Positions 53,157-62,653 of a stretch of DNA of 64,000 bases are shown here, piece by piece; position 1 is the first letter of the stretch; each line of letters opens with the position of its first letter. Made by a program: the position numbers and the translations under genes. Origin of the DNA: Dysgonomonas gadei ATCC BAA-286 (GTDB lineage: Bacteria; Bacteroidota; Bacteroidia; Bacteroidales; Dysgonomonadaceae); assembly GCF_000213555.1 (NCBI RefSeq), contig NZ_GL891979.1, positions 189,956 through 253,955 on the forward strand. Reading direction: 5' to 3'. Below the pieces are notes generated by a model that was not told the DNA's origin, searched no databases, and was given only the letters and a program-made list of their open reading frames with translations.

Positions 53157-53170
53157 GTAACAAAGGTAAC
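53157..53170 (-). repeat. GTAAC pair, dispersed element
   Basis: GTAAC at 53157 and 53166, 9 bp apart, followed by ACATGTTTCAG, similar to the tail after the copy at 52665. Confidence 0.5.
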
Positions 53171-53399
53171 ACATGTTTCAGTAAATAATAAATAGTATTT
53201 TCACGTTCGTGCGAAGATGCAGATGCTAACCCATAACTTATACTCATCACTTACTTATCCCAATCTTTCAAAGAACTATAAGCTAACAGCAAAAGGTTAC
53301 CGGCTATCCATATAGATAAACTTTCTGCATAAAAACATATATTTCGTGTGGGTGCTTTAGTTACACATAATTTATAATTTATAACTCATAACTTTTTAT

Positions 53400-53407
53400 T
53401 ATCTTTG
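53400..53407 (+). promoter_or_regulatory. -7 box for the ileS operon
   Basis: TATCTTTG, 35 bp upstream of the ileS start. No clear -33 TTG. Confidence 0.5.
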
Positions 53408-53442
53408 CCCTCAATTTTTTTAATGCATGTTTTATACACACT

Positions 53443-56400
53443 ATGAGTAAGCAGTTTTCAGAATACAATCGGTTTAACTTGTCTGATATCAATAAAGAGA
53501 TATTAGAAAAGTGGGATAAGGAGAACATATTCCAACAAAGTCTGGATGTACGCACTGGAGCCCCATCGTTTGTTTTTTACGAAGGACCTCCATCGGCAAA
53601 CGGAATGCCCGGTATTCACCATGTAATGGCACGTGCAGTAAAAGATATCTTCTGCAGGTATAAGACAATGAAAGGTTTTCTGGTCAACCGCAAGGCCGGA
53701 TGGGATACTCATGGACTACCGGTGGAACTTTCTGTTGAGAAAAAATTAGGTATAACCAAAGAAGATATCGGTAAAAAAATATCGGTAGAAGAATATAACA
53801 ACGCTTGCCGCAAGGAAGTGATGAAATATACCGGAGAATGGGAAAACCTGACCCGCATCATGGGGTACTGGGTAGACATGAACGATCCTTATGTAACATA
53901 CGACAGCCGTTATATAGAAACGCTTTGGTACTTGCTGAACGAATTATATAAGAAAGGATACCTTTATAAAGGATATACTATACAGCCTTATTCTCCTGCC
54001 GCAGGTACAGGACTCAGCACACACGAATTGAACCAGCCCGGAGCATATCGTGATGTAAAAGATACCACTTGTGTAGCACAGTTTAAGATCAAATCGCCTA
54101 AAGCAGAGATGTCTCAGTTTGGCGATGCTTATTTCCTTGCATGGACCACTACTCCGTGGACATTGCCTTCGAATACAGCTTTGGCTGTAGGAGCGGATAT
54201 CACATATGTTGCCGTTCAGAGCTACAACCCGTATACAGGAAATAAAATGACTGCTGTACTTGCAAAATGGCTTATGTTCAGCATGTTCAATGAAAAGGCA
54301 AAAGATGTAGCACTGGAAGATTATAAGCAGGGAGATAAACTGATACCGTATAAAGTAGTAGGAGAGTGGAAAGGTTCTGATCTTGTGGGTATGGAGTATG
54401 AGCAACTGATACCGTGGATGAACCCGGGTGAGGGTGCATTCCGTGTACTGGGAGGAGACTTCGTAACTACCGATGATGGTACGGGTATCGTGCATATAGC
54501 GCCTACTTTTGGAGCGGACGACGCCAAGGTTGCCAAAGAAAATGGAGTGCCGGCTTTGTTGCTTTTGGATAAAGATGGTAATCAACGTCCGATGGTAGAC
54601 CTTACCGGTAAATACTTCCGCCTCGAAGACATCGATCCGGAATATTTGAAAACAAATGTAAATGTAGATTTATATAAGGAATACGCAGGCCGTTATGTGA
54701 AAAATGAATATGACGATACATTGCCTGCCGATGCCAATACACTCGATATAGACCTTAGCGTAATGCTCAAGTTGGCTAATCAGGCCTTTAAGATAGAGCG
54801 TCAGGTGCATAATTATCCGCACTGCTGGCGTACGGACAAACCTGTGTTGTACTATCCACTCGATAGCTGGTTTATATGCACAACAGCCAGTCGCGAACGC
54901 TTAATGGAGCTGAACGAAACTATCAACTGGAAGCCTCAGTCTACAGGTACAGGCCGTTTTGGTAAATGGCTGGAGAATCTTCAGGACTGGAACCTCAGCC
55001 GTAGCCGCTATTGGGGTACACCATTGCCTATATGGAGGACAGAGGACGGCAAAGAGGAAAAATGTATAGGTTCCATAAAGGAACTCTATGCAGAAATGCA
55101 AAAGGCTGTCAACGCAGGATTTATGAAAGAAATACCTTGGAAGGGTTTTGAAATAGGAAATCTGGATAAGGCTAACTATGAGAAAATAGACCTGCACCGC
55201 CCATATGTGGATAATATAGTATTGATCTCGGAGTCGGGCAAACCGATGAAACGTGAGGCTGACCTTATAGACGTATGGTTCGATTCAGGTGCTATGCCGT
55301 TTGCACAGGTGTTTTATCCGAATATAAGCGAAGAGGAGTTCTCGAAAGTTTATCCTGCCGACTTTATAGCAGAAGGAGTTGACCAGACCCGTGGATGGTT
55401 CTTCACACTGCATGCCATATCTACGATGGTGAAGGATAGTATATCTTTCAAGAATGTCGTATCCAATGGCCTTGTACTGGATAAGAACGGCAATAAAATG
55501 TCTAAAAGCCGTGGAAACGGAGTTGATCCATTCTCTACGATCGAAAAATATGGCTCTGACCCGCTGCGCTGGTATATGATCACCAACGCTTCGCCTTGGG
55601 ATAACCTGAAATTCGATATTGAAGGCGTAGAAGAGGTTCGCCGAAAATTTTTCGGAACATTATACAATACTTATTCGTTCTTTGCATTATATGCCAACGT
55701 AGATGGTTTCACTTTTAGCGAAAAGTTGATACCTGTAAGCGAAAGACCGGAAATAGACCGCTGGATAATATCTCTGCTGAATACACTTGTAAAAGATGTG
55801 GATGAGTATTACGAAACATATGAGCCTACAAAGGCCGGACGAGCGATCTCTGATTTTGTGAACGACAATCTGAGTAACTGGTATGTCCGTCTGAACAGAA
55901 AACGTTTCTGGGGTGGAGAAATGACAAAAGATAAATTGTCTGCTTATCAGACATTATATACATGTCTTGAAACAGTTGCAAAACTGATGGCTCCTATCTC
56001 TCCGTTTTACTCCGATAAGTTGTTCTATGATCTGGTTTCAGTGACAGAAAAAGAAAAAGCACCATCGGTACATCTGTCTGATTATCCGGCTTATGATGCT
56101 TCTGTTGTGGATAAAACGCTGGAAGAACGTATGCAGATTGCACAGGATATATCATCGGCAGTCTTGGCGCTTCGCCGCAAAGAGAGTGTGAAAGTACGCC
56201 AGCCGCTTATGCAGATAATGATACCTATCCTCAACGATAAGCAGGAACAGGATATAGAAGCCGTACGCGACCTGATATTGAATGAGGTGAATGTGAAAGA
56301 GCTTAAATATGTCGGTGGTTCGGAAGGTATCTTTGTGAAGAAAGTAAAACCGGATTTCAAGAAGCTGGGACCTCGTTATGGTAAGATAATGAAGCAACTG

Positions 56401-56856
56401 GCTGTTGAAGTGCAGAATATGCCGCAAGATGCAATTGCCGCCTTCGAAAAAGACGGTAGCTATACTTTCGATGTGGAAGGACAGGCAGCTACAATAGAAC
56501 TGGCTGATGCAGAAATAATATCGGAAGATATACCCGGCTGGTTGGTCGCTAATGCAGGCAAGCTGACAGTAGCATTGGATGTAACCATAACCGAAGATTT
56601 GCGAAAGGAAGGTATTGCCCGCGAATTGGTGAACCGTATACAAAATATCCGTAAATCGAGCGGTTTTGATATAACAGACCGGATAAATATAAAAATATCT
56701 GATCAGGAGCAGATAAGAAGTACAGTATCAGAATATAAGACATATATAGCATCACAGGTGCTAGCGGATAATATAGAGCTTGGAAATGTAGAAAACGGTC
56801 AGGAAATAGACATGGATGATTATATTTTGCAGGTGTCTGTAGATAAAGTCAGATAA
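53443..56856 (+). CDS. ileS: Isoleucyl-tRNA synthetase, type-2-like
   Basis: Charges tRNA-Ile. The 1137-residue class I synthetase has the HIGH-type motif in YEGPPSANGMPGIHH (about 46-60), a CP1 editing domain (TTTPWTLPSNTALAVG near 230) and KMSKSRGNGVDP near 685. It is longer than the usual bacterial enzyme of about 930-940 and lacks the four-Cys C-terminal zinc finger; its HIGH surroundings and C-terminal extension resemble the type-2, eukaryote-like enzymes. Some type-2 enzymes tolerate mupirocin; this is not shown here. First gene of an operon with a DksA-like gene and lspA. Confidence 0.95.
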   Translation: MSKQFSEYNRFNLSDINKEILEKWDKENIFQQSLDVRTGAPSFVFYEGPPSANGMPGIHHVMARAVKDIFCRYKTMKGFLVNRKAGWDTHGLPVELSVEKKLGITKEDIGKKISVEEYNNACRKEVMKYTGEWENLTRIMGYWVDMNDPYVTYDSRYIETLWYLLNELYKKGYLYKGYTIQPYSPAAGTGLSTHELNQPGAYRDVKDTTCVAQFKIKSPKAEMSQFGDAYFLAWTTTPWTLPSNTALAVGADITYVAVQSYNPYTGNKMTAVLAKWLMFSMFNEKAKDVALEDYKQGDKLIPYKVVGEWKGSDLVGMEYEQLIPWMNPGEGAFRVLGGDFVTTDDGTGIVHIAPTFGADDAKVAKENGVPALLLLDKDGNQRPMVDLTGKYFRLEDIDPEYLKTNVNVDLYKEYAGRYVKNEYDDTLPADANTLDIDLSVMLKLANQAFKIERQVHNYPHCWRTDKPVLYYPLDSWFICTTASRERLMELNETINWKPQSTGTGRFGKWLENLQDWNLSRSRYWGTPLPIWRTEDGKEEKCIGSIKELYAEMQKAVNAGFMKEIPWKGFEIGNLDKANYEKIDLHRPYVDNIVLISESGKPMKREADLIDVWFDSGAMPFAQVFYPNISEEEFSKVYPADFIAEGVDQTRGWFFTLHAISTMVKDSISFKNVVSNGLVLDKNGNKMSKSRGNGVDPFSTIEKYGSDPLRWYMITNASPWDNLKFDIEGVEEVRRKFFGTLYNTYSFFALYANVDGFTFSEKLIPVSERPEIDRWIISLLNTLVKDVDEYYETYEPTKAGRAISDFVNDNLSNWYVRLNRKRFWGGEMTKDKLSAYQTLYTCLETVAKLMAPISPFYSDKLFYDLVSVTEKEKAPSVHLSDYPAYDASVVDKTLEERMQIAQDISSAVLALRRKESVKVRQPLMQIMIPILNDKQEQDIEAVRDLILNEVNVKELKYVGGSEGIFVKKVKPDFKKLGPRYGKIMKQLAVEVQNMPQDAIAAFEKDGSYTFDVEGQAATIELADAEIISEDIPGWLVANAGKLTVALDVTITEDLRKEGIARELVNRIQNIRKSSGFDITDRINIKISDQEQIRSTVSEYKTYIASQVLADNIELGNVENGQEIDMDDYILQVSVDKVR

Positions 56857-56912
56857 AAGGATTATCTTTAATAAAATTAAAACAGGATGTTTAACTTTTA
56901 AAACGTAAAGTT

Positions 56913-57293
56913 ATGGCAGAAAAAACAAGATACACAGACGAGGAATTGAACGAATTCCGTGATATTATCCTCGAAAAGCTAAATAAGGCTAAGAAAGAAT
57001 ACGAAGAATTGAGAGCGGCTATAACAAATGCCGATGGCAATGATGTTACCGATACTTCCCCTACATTTAAAGTATTGGAAGAAGGAGCGTCAACTCTATC
57101 GAAAGAAGAAGCCGGCCGTTTGGCTCAACGCCAGATGAAGTTTATACAAAACCTCCAATCGGCACTTATCCGTATCGAAAATAAGACATACGGTATTTGT
57201 CGGGAAACAGGTAAGTTGATACCAAAAGAACGTTTACGTGCTGTTCCTCACGCTACTTTAAGCATCGAGGCTAAGAATAGCGGAGTAAAATAA
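56913..57293 (+). CDS. TraR/DksA-family protein with reduced zinc site
   Basis: A 126-residue protein: an N-terminal coiled coil (about 8-90), then a short globular end with YGICRETGKLIPKERL. DksA proteins bind RNA polymerase through the coiled coil and help the stringent response. Of the four zinc cysteines only C96 remains; the second position is T99 and the last two are replaced within LSIEAK. Similar zinc-independent DksA forms are known elsewhere. The gene sits between ileS (56 bp) and lspA (96 bp), an arrangement common in Bacteroidota. Confidence 0.88.
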   Translation: MAEKTRYTDEELNEFRDIILEKLNKAKKEYEELRAAITNADGNDVTDTSPTFKVLEEGASTLSKEEAGRLAQRQMKFIQNLQSALIRIENKTYGICRETGKLIPKERLRAVPHATLSIEAKNSGVK

Positions 57294-57389
57294 TAAGGAA
57301 GAAACAGTAGATGAAAAGGAAGAAAAAATAGATGTAATGATATTTCTGTTTTTTCTTCGTTTTCTTTACGGAACTAGTATATCAATTGT

Positions 57390-58016
57390 ATGGATAATAA
57401 AAATCGGGGGCTGATCGCAATATTAGTTATTGCATTAATTATAATTATAGACCAGGCATCCAAAATCTGGGTAAAAACTCATATGTCTCTTTACGAGTCT
57501 ATTGAGATTACCAATTGGTTCAAGATTTATTTTGTGGAAAATCCCGGTATGGCTTTTGGCTGGAAACTGGGAGGTAAATTGTTCCTCTCGTTATTCCGTA
57601 TTGTGGCCATTTTCTTTATAGGCTATTATCTATACAGATTAGTAAAACAGGGTTATAAGAGCGGTTACATAGCATGTATTGCGCTTATCCTGGCAGGAGC
57701 ATTCGGTAATATTATCGACAGTGTATTCTATGGGGAGATATTTTCCGCCAGTTATCAGGGGCATGTAGCATCGTTCGTTTCGTTGGGAGAAGGCTATTCG
57801 AGCTGGCTTCACGGCAATGTCGTGGATATGCTTTACTTCCCGCTTATAGATGGAACATTCCCGTCATGGTTCCCCGTATGGGGTGGTGAGGATTTTATCT
57901 TTTTCAGCCCTATATTTAATATTGCAGATTCAGCTATTACGGTCGGTATTTTTATACTTCTTATTTTCTATCGCAAGACATTATCGGTATCTTTGGAGAA
58001 AAAAGATAAAGCCTGA
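57390..58016 (+). CDS. lspA: Lipoprotein signal peptidase II
   Basis: LspA removes signal peptides from prolipoproteins in the inner membrane. The 208-residue protein has four membrane helices and the family motifs IDQASKIWV, ENPGMAFG and the catalytic Asp pair in GNIIDSVFYG and FNIADSAITVG. It is about 40 residues longer than the E. coli enzyme, through an insertion between the two Asp motifs (about 115-175, with the strands FVSLGEGYSSW and PSWFPVWGGEDFIFF). The next gene starts 2 bp later and is itself a lipoprotein. Confidence 0.93.
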   Translation: MDNKNRGLIAILVIALIIIIDQASKIWVKTHMSLYESIEITNWFKIYFVENPGMAFGWKLGGKLFLSLFRIVAIFFIGYYLYRLVKQGYKSGYIACIALILAGAFGNIIDSVFYGEIFSASYQGHVASFVSLGEGYSSWLHGNVVDMLYFPLIDGTFPSWFPVWGGEDFIFFSPIFNIADSAITVGIFILLIFYRKTLSVSLEKKDKA

Positions 58017-58018
58017 TT

Positions 58019-59011
58019 ATGCAACAACGTACAGTCATTTATTTCATTCTGGCTATAGTGGTACTTCTCAGCTCGTGCGGGAGGAGGCCTCGTTATGTCA
58101 TGCATGAGGATAAAATGACAGATGTTCTTTATGATATACAACTGGCTCAGGCCATATATCGGAGCGGTTCGGATTTCAGCAATGATGAGAAGAAAGATGC
58201 TTTATTGAACGGAATACTTCAAAAGTATAATATTACACAGGCAGAGCTCGATTCCTCTTTGCTATGGTATTCGGATAATATAGAAATATATAATACGATT
58301 AACGACTCAGTTGTTTCGCGTTTGAGGGCGGCAAGCAATGTAATGACATCGGCCCGGTCGAATGCGTTGGGTCGTAGTTATTCTAACTATCTTGTACCTC
58401 CTCTTTCTTATCTGAATGAGCAAACGCCTACAATGTCATTCGATATAGATTCGAATAAGATAAAAACAATTGATTTGCCTAAGTTTTCTTTAAGATTTGA
58501 TGTGCAGGGTGTGAGTTCATTGCAAAGTGCAGAAGCAGCCGTCTTCTTTACATATAAAGATACGTTGGTGAAAACAATCATACCTATAGCAGAGAACAGA
58601 CGTTATATATTTGCTAAACCGCAATTGGCTGATAGCCTGTTGAAAAATATATCCGGTTATGTACATGTGAAGAATAAGATAAAAGGTATATCGTCGGATG
58701 TTATATTATACAACATTTCATATATAGATTCAATCGCTGATATTAAGCCTGCATCGGAAGAAACATCGAATACCGCTCCTTTAGCCCAGCCTGTGGATAA
58801 GCCGGAAATCACTACGGCTACAGATACTCAAATAAAACCTGACCTATCGAATGATAAAATGGTGACACCGCCGCCTGTAACCAATTCTCGGAATAATGAC
58901 AGGAAAATAGATAATTTACCTGTTGTATCGAGAGATAAGGTGAACCGAACTCCGTCAGTAAATAGAGGAAGAGATCTCAACTCTTCGAAAAAAGAAGAGA
59001 GAATTAAATGA
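58019..59011 (+). CDS. DUF4296 lipoprotein
   Basis: A 330-residue protein with a lipoprotein signal (LLSSC, Cys20). The N-terminal domain (about 25-120; EDKMTDVLYDIQLAQAIYR) is DUF4296, a family that commonly follows lspA in Bacteroidota. The rest is beta-rich, then a Pro/Thr/Lys-rich low-complexity tail (about 245-330). Function unknown, probably at the periplasmic face. Start 2 bp after lspA; its end overlaps the next gene by 4 bp. Confidence 0.85.
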   Translation: MQQRTVIYFILAIVVLLSSCGRRPRYVMHEDKMTDVLYDIQLAQAIYRSGSDFSNDEKKDALLNGILQKYNITQAELDSSLLWYSDNIEIYNTINDSVVSRLRAASNVMTSARSNALGRSYSNYLVPPLSYLNEQTPTMSFDIDSNKIKTIDLPKFSLRFDVQGVSSLQSAEAAVFFTYKDTLVKTIIPIAENRRYIFAKPQLADSLLKNISGYVHVKNKIKGISSDVILYNISYIDSIADIKPASEETSNTAPLAQPVDKPEITTATDTQIKPDLSNDKMVTPPPVTNSRNNDRKIDNLPVVSRDKVNRTPSVNRGRDLNSSKKEERIK

Positions 59012-59304
59012 AACGTTATTTTTCCCACTACACATTCATCTATCCGGATATTTATCTTCGAAATCATATTGTAGAGGTCAGTGACGATATGAAGCAGATC
59101 AGCTTTTTTCCTTTCGACAGGGAAATAGAAAGAACTGAATTTTACTCAGGATTACTCATTTTTATTCCGGAAAATACCTCTTATAGAACAGATAGCATTA
59201 TCTCAGACGCAAAATCTGTTATAATAACTGCTGCAAACTATTCGGGCAAAACTAATACCCATTCGGATGCACCCTATAACTTATACCACGAAGAAGATGT
59301 GTGA
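59008..59304 (+). CDS. Small conserved-context protein after the DUF4296 gene
   Basis: A 98-residue soluble protein (SHYTFIYPDIYLRNHIVEV, then DDMKQISFFPFDREIERTEFYSG). It overlaps the DUF4296 gene by 4 bp (ATGA), so the two are translationally coupled. No domain known to me; similar small genes follow DUF4296 genes in related genomes as far as I recall. Role unknown. Confidence 0.65.
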   Translation: MKRYFSHYTFIYPDIYLRNHIVEVSDDMKQISFFPFDREIERTEFYSGLLIFIPENTSYRTDSIISDAKSVIITAANYSGKTNTHSDAPYNLYHEEDV

Positions 59305-59391
59305 TGGTTTTTAGGAGAGACTGAGTCTTACATGACCGGGAAAATATTCGTATTATTTACTACCTTTACAGTTCAATTCAAATAACATTTA

Positions 59392-60576
59392 ATGAAAAGG
59401 ATTTTATACTTCATGCCTATTCTGTCATTGGAACAGAATGCCGGAAACATGACACGGATTTTATCTATGCTAAAATACTTCAAGCACCGTGGTATGAAAG
59501 TCGATTATTGCGGTTTGAAAGGATTTGTTCCGTGGGAAGATCCCGATGACAAGAAAATAATGCAGAAAGGCTTGGTTGAACGAGTTTTTATATTAAATAG
59601 AAAGCCATTACGCAAGCATTTTGTGCGTAGAATTTTGTATAAAATACCTAATTATTTAGCCAATAAGTTTCATGGAATAGATAATGTTGCATTGAGAAAT
59701 TTTTCTTCACATTACTTGTGTAAACAGTTCAACAAAATATTGAAAGAGAATAAGTATGATTATATATTGATAAATTATTCGTGGTGGGCGGAATTTATCA
59801 GGCAGAAGGATCTATTGAAAGGTGCATATACTATCGTAGATACCCATGATTTGGTGGCAATGCAGGAATATAACATACAGAAAAAAAGGCTTGGCCGTAT
59901 TTTTGAAGAAGAAATGAAACGGTTGAATAGGTTCGATGAGGTTTGGTCCGTGTCCGTAGATGAATTATATGTATATAATCATCTTCTGAACAATAAAGTC
60001 CGACTAGTACCCAACATGCCCTTATCTAATATCGATACATTTGATCTAACTAAGGGAATGGAAAAGAATAATGATATTATCTATGTAGCCAGCGATAACG
60101 ATTGGAATAAGATGTCGGTTAAATGGTTTTTGTCTGAAGTATATCCCCTATTGCCCAAAAGTTTGAAAATATCTATAATAGGTAAAATAAACGATCTTAT
60201 ACCCGAAAACTATCCGAATATAACCAAAATACCATTTGTAGAGAATCTGGCCGAGGCTTATGCCAATTCGAAAATCGCTATCTGTCCCATGCTTGGAGGT
60301 ACAGGCATAAAGCTAAAAGTAATAGAAGCCATGTCATTTGCCTTGCCCGTCGTATGTACTTTGAGGGGAATAGACGGTTTACCAAACAAGATAAACAATG
60401 GGTGCCTGGTGAGTGATGATGCAAATCAGTTTGCATCGAACATAGTTGAGTTATTAGAAAATCACGAATTGTACGATAAAATGAGCGAACAGGGATACGA
60501 TTTATATAAGGCTTATTTCAATCCCGAAGTTCGTTATAAACAATTGGATGAAATATTCGGGATAAATATTAACTAA
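59392..60576 (+). CDS. Glycosyltransferase, GT4 type
   Basis: A 394-residue GT-B-fold protein. The C-terminal nucleotide-sugar half contains the GT4 pattern GGTGIKLKVIEAMSFALPVVC with the conserved Glu near residue 320. N-terminal half with LEQNAGNMTRILSMLKYF is typical acceptor-binding sequence. Substrates unknown. First of four glycosyltransferase genes in tandem, 87 bp after the previous gene; TACCTTTA near 59361 is a weak -7 match. Confidence 0.87.
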   Translation: MKRILYFMPILSLEQNAGNMTRILSMLKYFKHRGMKVDYCGLKGFVPWEDPDDKKIMQKGLVERVFILNRKPLRKHFVRRILYKIPNYLANKFHGIDNVALRNFSSHYLCKQFNKILKENKYDYILINYSWWAEFIRQKDLLKGAYTIVDTHDLVAMQEYNIQKKRLGRIFEEEMKRLNRFDEVWSVSVDELYVYNHLLNNKVRLVPNMPLSNIDTFDLTKGMEKNNDIIYVASDNDWNKMSVKWFLSEVYPLLPKSLKISIIGKINDLIPENYPNITKIPFVENLAEAYANSKIAICPMLGGTGIKLKVIEAMSFALPVVCTLRGIDGLPNKINNGCLVSDDANQFASNIVELLENHELYDKMSEQGYDLYKAYFNPEVRYKQLDEIFGININ

Positions 60577-60591
60577 TTGAAAAAGTAGTAT

Positions 60592-61680
60592 ATGAAACTT
60601 CGGATTAACATTGTTATTCCTTATTTTGGATCGCGTGCGGGTGGTGGCTTGAAAGTGATGTATGAATATGCTAAACGACTATCTGTCCGTGGACATGATA
60701 TTGTTATATATAATAGTATAAAAACAAACTATGGGAAAGACTATGATAAATCAAGATTTTCATTAAAATATAAGTGTTTTGTAAAAAGTCTGAAAGGCCG
60801 GGAGCGTCCCAGATGGTTCGATTTGCCGGATAATATAGAATGTAAGATGATCCCTTATGTCTCTGATGATTATATCCGTGATGCAGATATTTGTATTTCT
60901 ACTTGGTGGGCAACAGCGCATCATATATCTGAATTGAATCAGTCTAAAGGAGTTAAATTTAATTTTATTCAGGGATATGAAACAATAATGACTTCCGAAC
61001 CAGAAGATTTTGTTCATGATTCATACAAATTGCCGTTGATTCAAATTGTTATTTCACCATATTTGTTTGATATTGTCTCTCCTTATGCCAAATATCAGGT
61101 TGAGATCATTCCTAACGCCTTAGACCTGAGTATCTACGAATTAACCGATTCTATTGAAAACAGGAATAGTAAAACTATTATAATGAGATATCTAAGCCTG
61201 AAGTATAAGGCGTGCCAATATGGGGTGGCTGCATTCGTAGAGCTGAATAAAAAGTATCCGGATTTGAAAGTTATCATGTTCAGCTCTGAAAAGAAGCCGG
61301 AGTATATCCCCGATTGGGTGACATATTATTATGATAGAAAAGATATTATCCCTTTATATAATGAAGCTGCCATATATGTAGCGACAAGTATAACCGAAGG
61401 ATGGCATTTGCCTCCTATGGAGGCAATGGCATGTGGCTGCGCATGCGTATGTACTGATATTCCGGCTCATCTTACATATATGGTTGACGGTGAAAATGCA
61501 TTGTTGGTAAAACCCGAAGATGTAGATGCCCTTGTGGATAAAATAAGCTATTTGATAGATAATCCAAAGGAGAGAATTCAATTGGCAAAGCGAGCATACC
61601 AATCGATTAAAAAATATGATTGGGAGTGTTCTGTAGATCAAATGGAAGCCCTTTTTATAAATACGATGAACCTCAAATAA
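60592..61680 (+). CDS. Glycosyltransferase, GT4 type
   Basis: A 362-residue GT-B protein. GGGLKVMYEYAKRLSVRGHDI at the start is the usual GT4 acceptor-side motif; EGWHLPPMEAMACGCACVCTD near residue 265 is the nucleotide-sugar site with its Glu. It resembles rhamnosyl- or mannosyl-type GT4 enzymes. Substrates unknown. Begins 15 bp after the preceding glycosyltransferase. Confidence 0.88.
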   Translation: MKLRINIVIPYFGSRAGGGLKVMYEYAKRLSVRGHDIVIYNSIKTNYGKDYDKSRFSLKYKCFVKSLKGRERPRWFDLPDNIECKMIPYVSDDYIRDADICISTWWATAHHISELNQSKGVKFNFIQGYETIMTSEPEDFVHDSYKLPLIQIVISPYLFDIVSPYAKYQVEIIPNALDLSIYELTDSIENRNSKTIIMRYLSLKYKACQYGVAAFVELNKKYPDLKVIMFSSEKKPEYIPDWVTYYYDRKDIIPLYNEAAIYVATSITEGWHLPPMEAMACGCACVCTDIPAHLTYMVDGENALLVKPEDVDALVDKISYLIDNPKERIQLAKRAYQSIKKYDWECSVDQMEALFINTMNLK

Positions 61681-61687
61681 AATATTA

Positions 61688-62653
61688 ATGGAGGGTGGTA
61701 AACCTATAGTCAGCGTCATCATTCCGGGATATAATCATGGAAAATATATCCGGCAACGGATAGAAAGTGTCCTGAATCAGACTTACCGGGATTTTGAACT
61801 GATTATACTCGATGATTGTTCTACCGACAATAGTCGTAGTATCATTGATGAGTATATAGCTAACGATAAGGTATCTCAGACTGTATATAATAAGATAAAC
61901 ACAGGCTCTACCTTTGCTCAATGGCAGAAAGGTTTCTCTTTGGCTCGTGGGAAATATATCTGGATAGCGGAAAGTGATGATTATTCCGAACTTACCTTTT
62001 TGGAGAAGATGGTTCCTTTATTGGAGTCTAACTCTGATTGTAATGTTGCTTTTTGTTGCTCCTATGCAGTGGATGAGAACGGCAATATATTATCTGACGA
62101 TTGGGACAGGAATAAAGAAGAAAGATATACTGTAAATAAATTTGAAGGAAGAGCCTTCGTTGAAGGGCGGATGCTATTTAATAACAGTATTTACAATGCC
62201 AGTATGACACTTTTCAGAAAGTCTGTCTTGGATAAGATTGGAAATCAGTATGCAGAGTACAGGTATTGTGGCGACTGGTTTTTCTGGAATCGTGTATGTC
62301 TTCAAGGTGAAGTAATCAGGTACTGTGATAAACTTAATTATTTCAGACAACACTCTAATAAGGCCACACCGAGAGCCAAATCGGAGGGATTGATTTTTAC
62401 TGAAGGCAAATATATTGTTGAAGATCTCTCACATAATTTACACCTAAGCCCTCTGCAAAGTTCTATCATCAAAGGGCGGTTTTTAAAACGCATTATCGCA
62501 TCGAAGGACTTTAAAACAGTAGAAGTAAAAAAAGCAGTGTTGAAAGAAGTTGAAAACTATCTCAATTGTGGAAGATTTTCTATTTTTCTTTACGGACTGG
62601 ATAAGTTATTAAATTTTTCGTCATTGAATATAAGAAGAAACAGGTATCTATGA
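61688..62653 (+). CDS. Glycosyltransferase, GT2 type
   Basis: A 321-residue GT-A protein. VSVIIPGYNHGKYIRQRIES and LDDCSTDNSRS form the nucleotide-binding start; WIAESDDY gives the DxD-like metal site. The C-terminal region lacks membrane helices. Substrates unknown. Overlaps the next gene by 4 bp. Confidence 0.88.
   Translation: MEGGKPIVSVIIPGYNHGKYIRQRIESVLNQTYRDFELIILDDCSTDNSRSIIDEYIANDKVSQTVYNKINTGSTFAQWQKGFSLARGKYIWIAESDDYSELTFLEKMVPLLESNSDCNVAFCCSYAVDENGNILSDDWDRNKEERYTVNKFEGRAFVEGRMLFNNSIYNASMTLFRKSVLDKIGNQYAEYRYCGDWFFWNRVCLQGEVIRYCDKLNYFRQHSNKATPRAKSEGLIFTEGKYIVEDLSHNLHLSPLQSSIIKGRFLKRIIASKDFKTVEVKKAVLKEVENYLNCGRFSIFLYGLDKLLNFSSLNIRRNRYL

Larger units (their letters stand above)
52541..53442. 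other. Repeat-rich intergenic region upstream of ileS
   Basis: About 900 bp without a supported gene. It contains at least five GTAACA/TGACA pairs, two of them with full palindromes, a 60-bp composite inverted repeat (52961-53020), and AGCTATTAGCTGACAGCCGT-type sequence near 52687. The only strand-long frames, such as 52801-52986 on the minus strand, consist of repeat DNA. The -7 box of ileS ends the region. Confidence 0.6.

Noticed and set aside
52561..53170. Possible CRISPR array, because of the recurring GTAAC words
   Set aside because: Spacing between copies is irregular, the repeats are short and differ, and there are no uniform spacers or cas genes.
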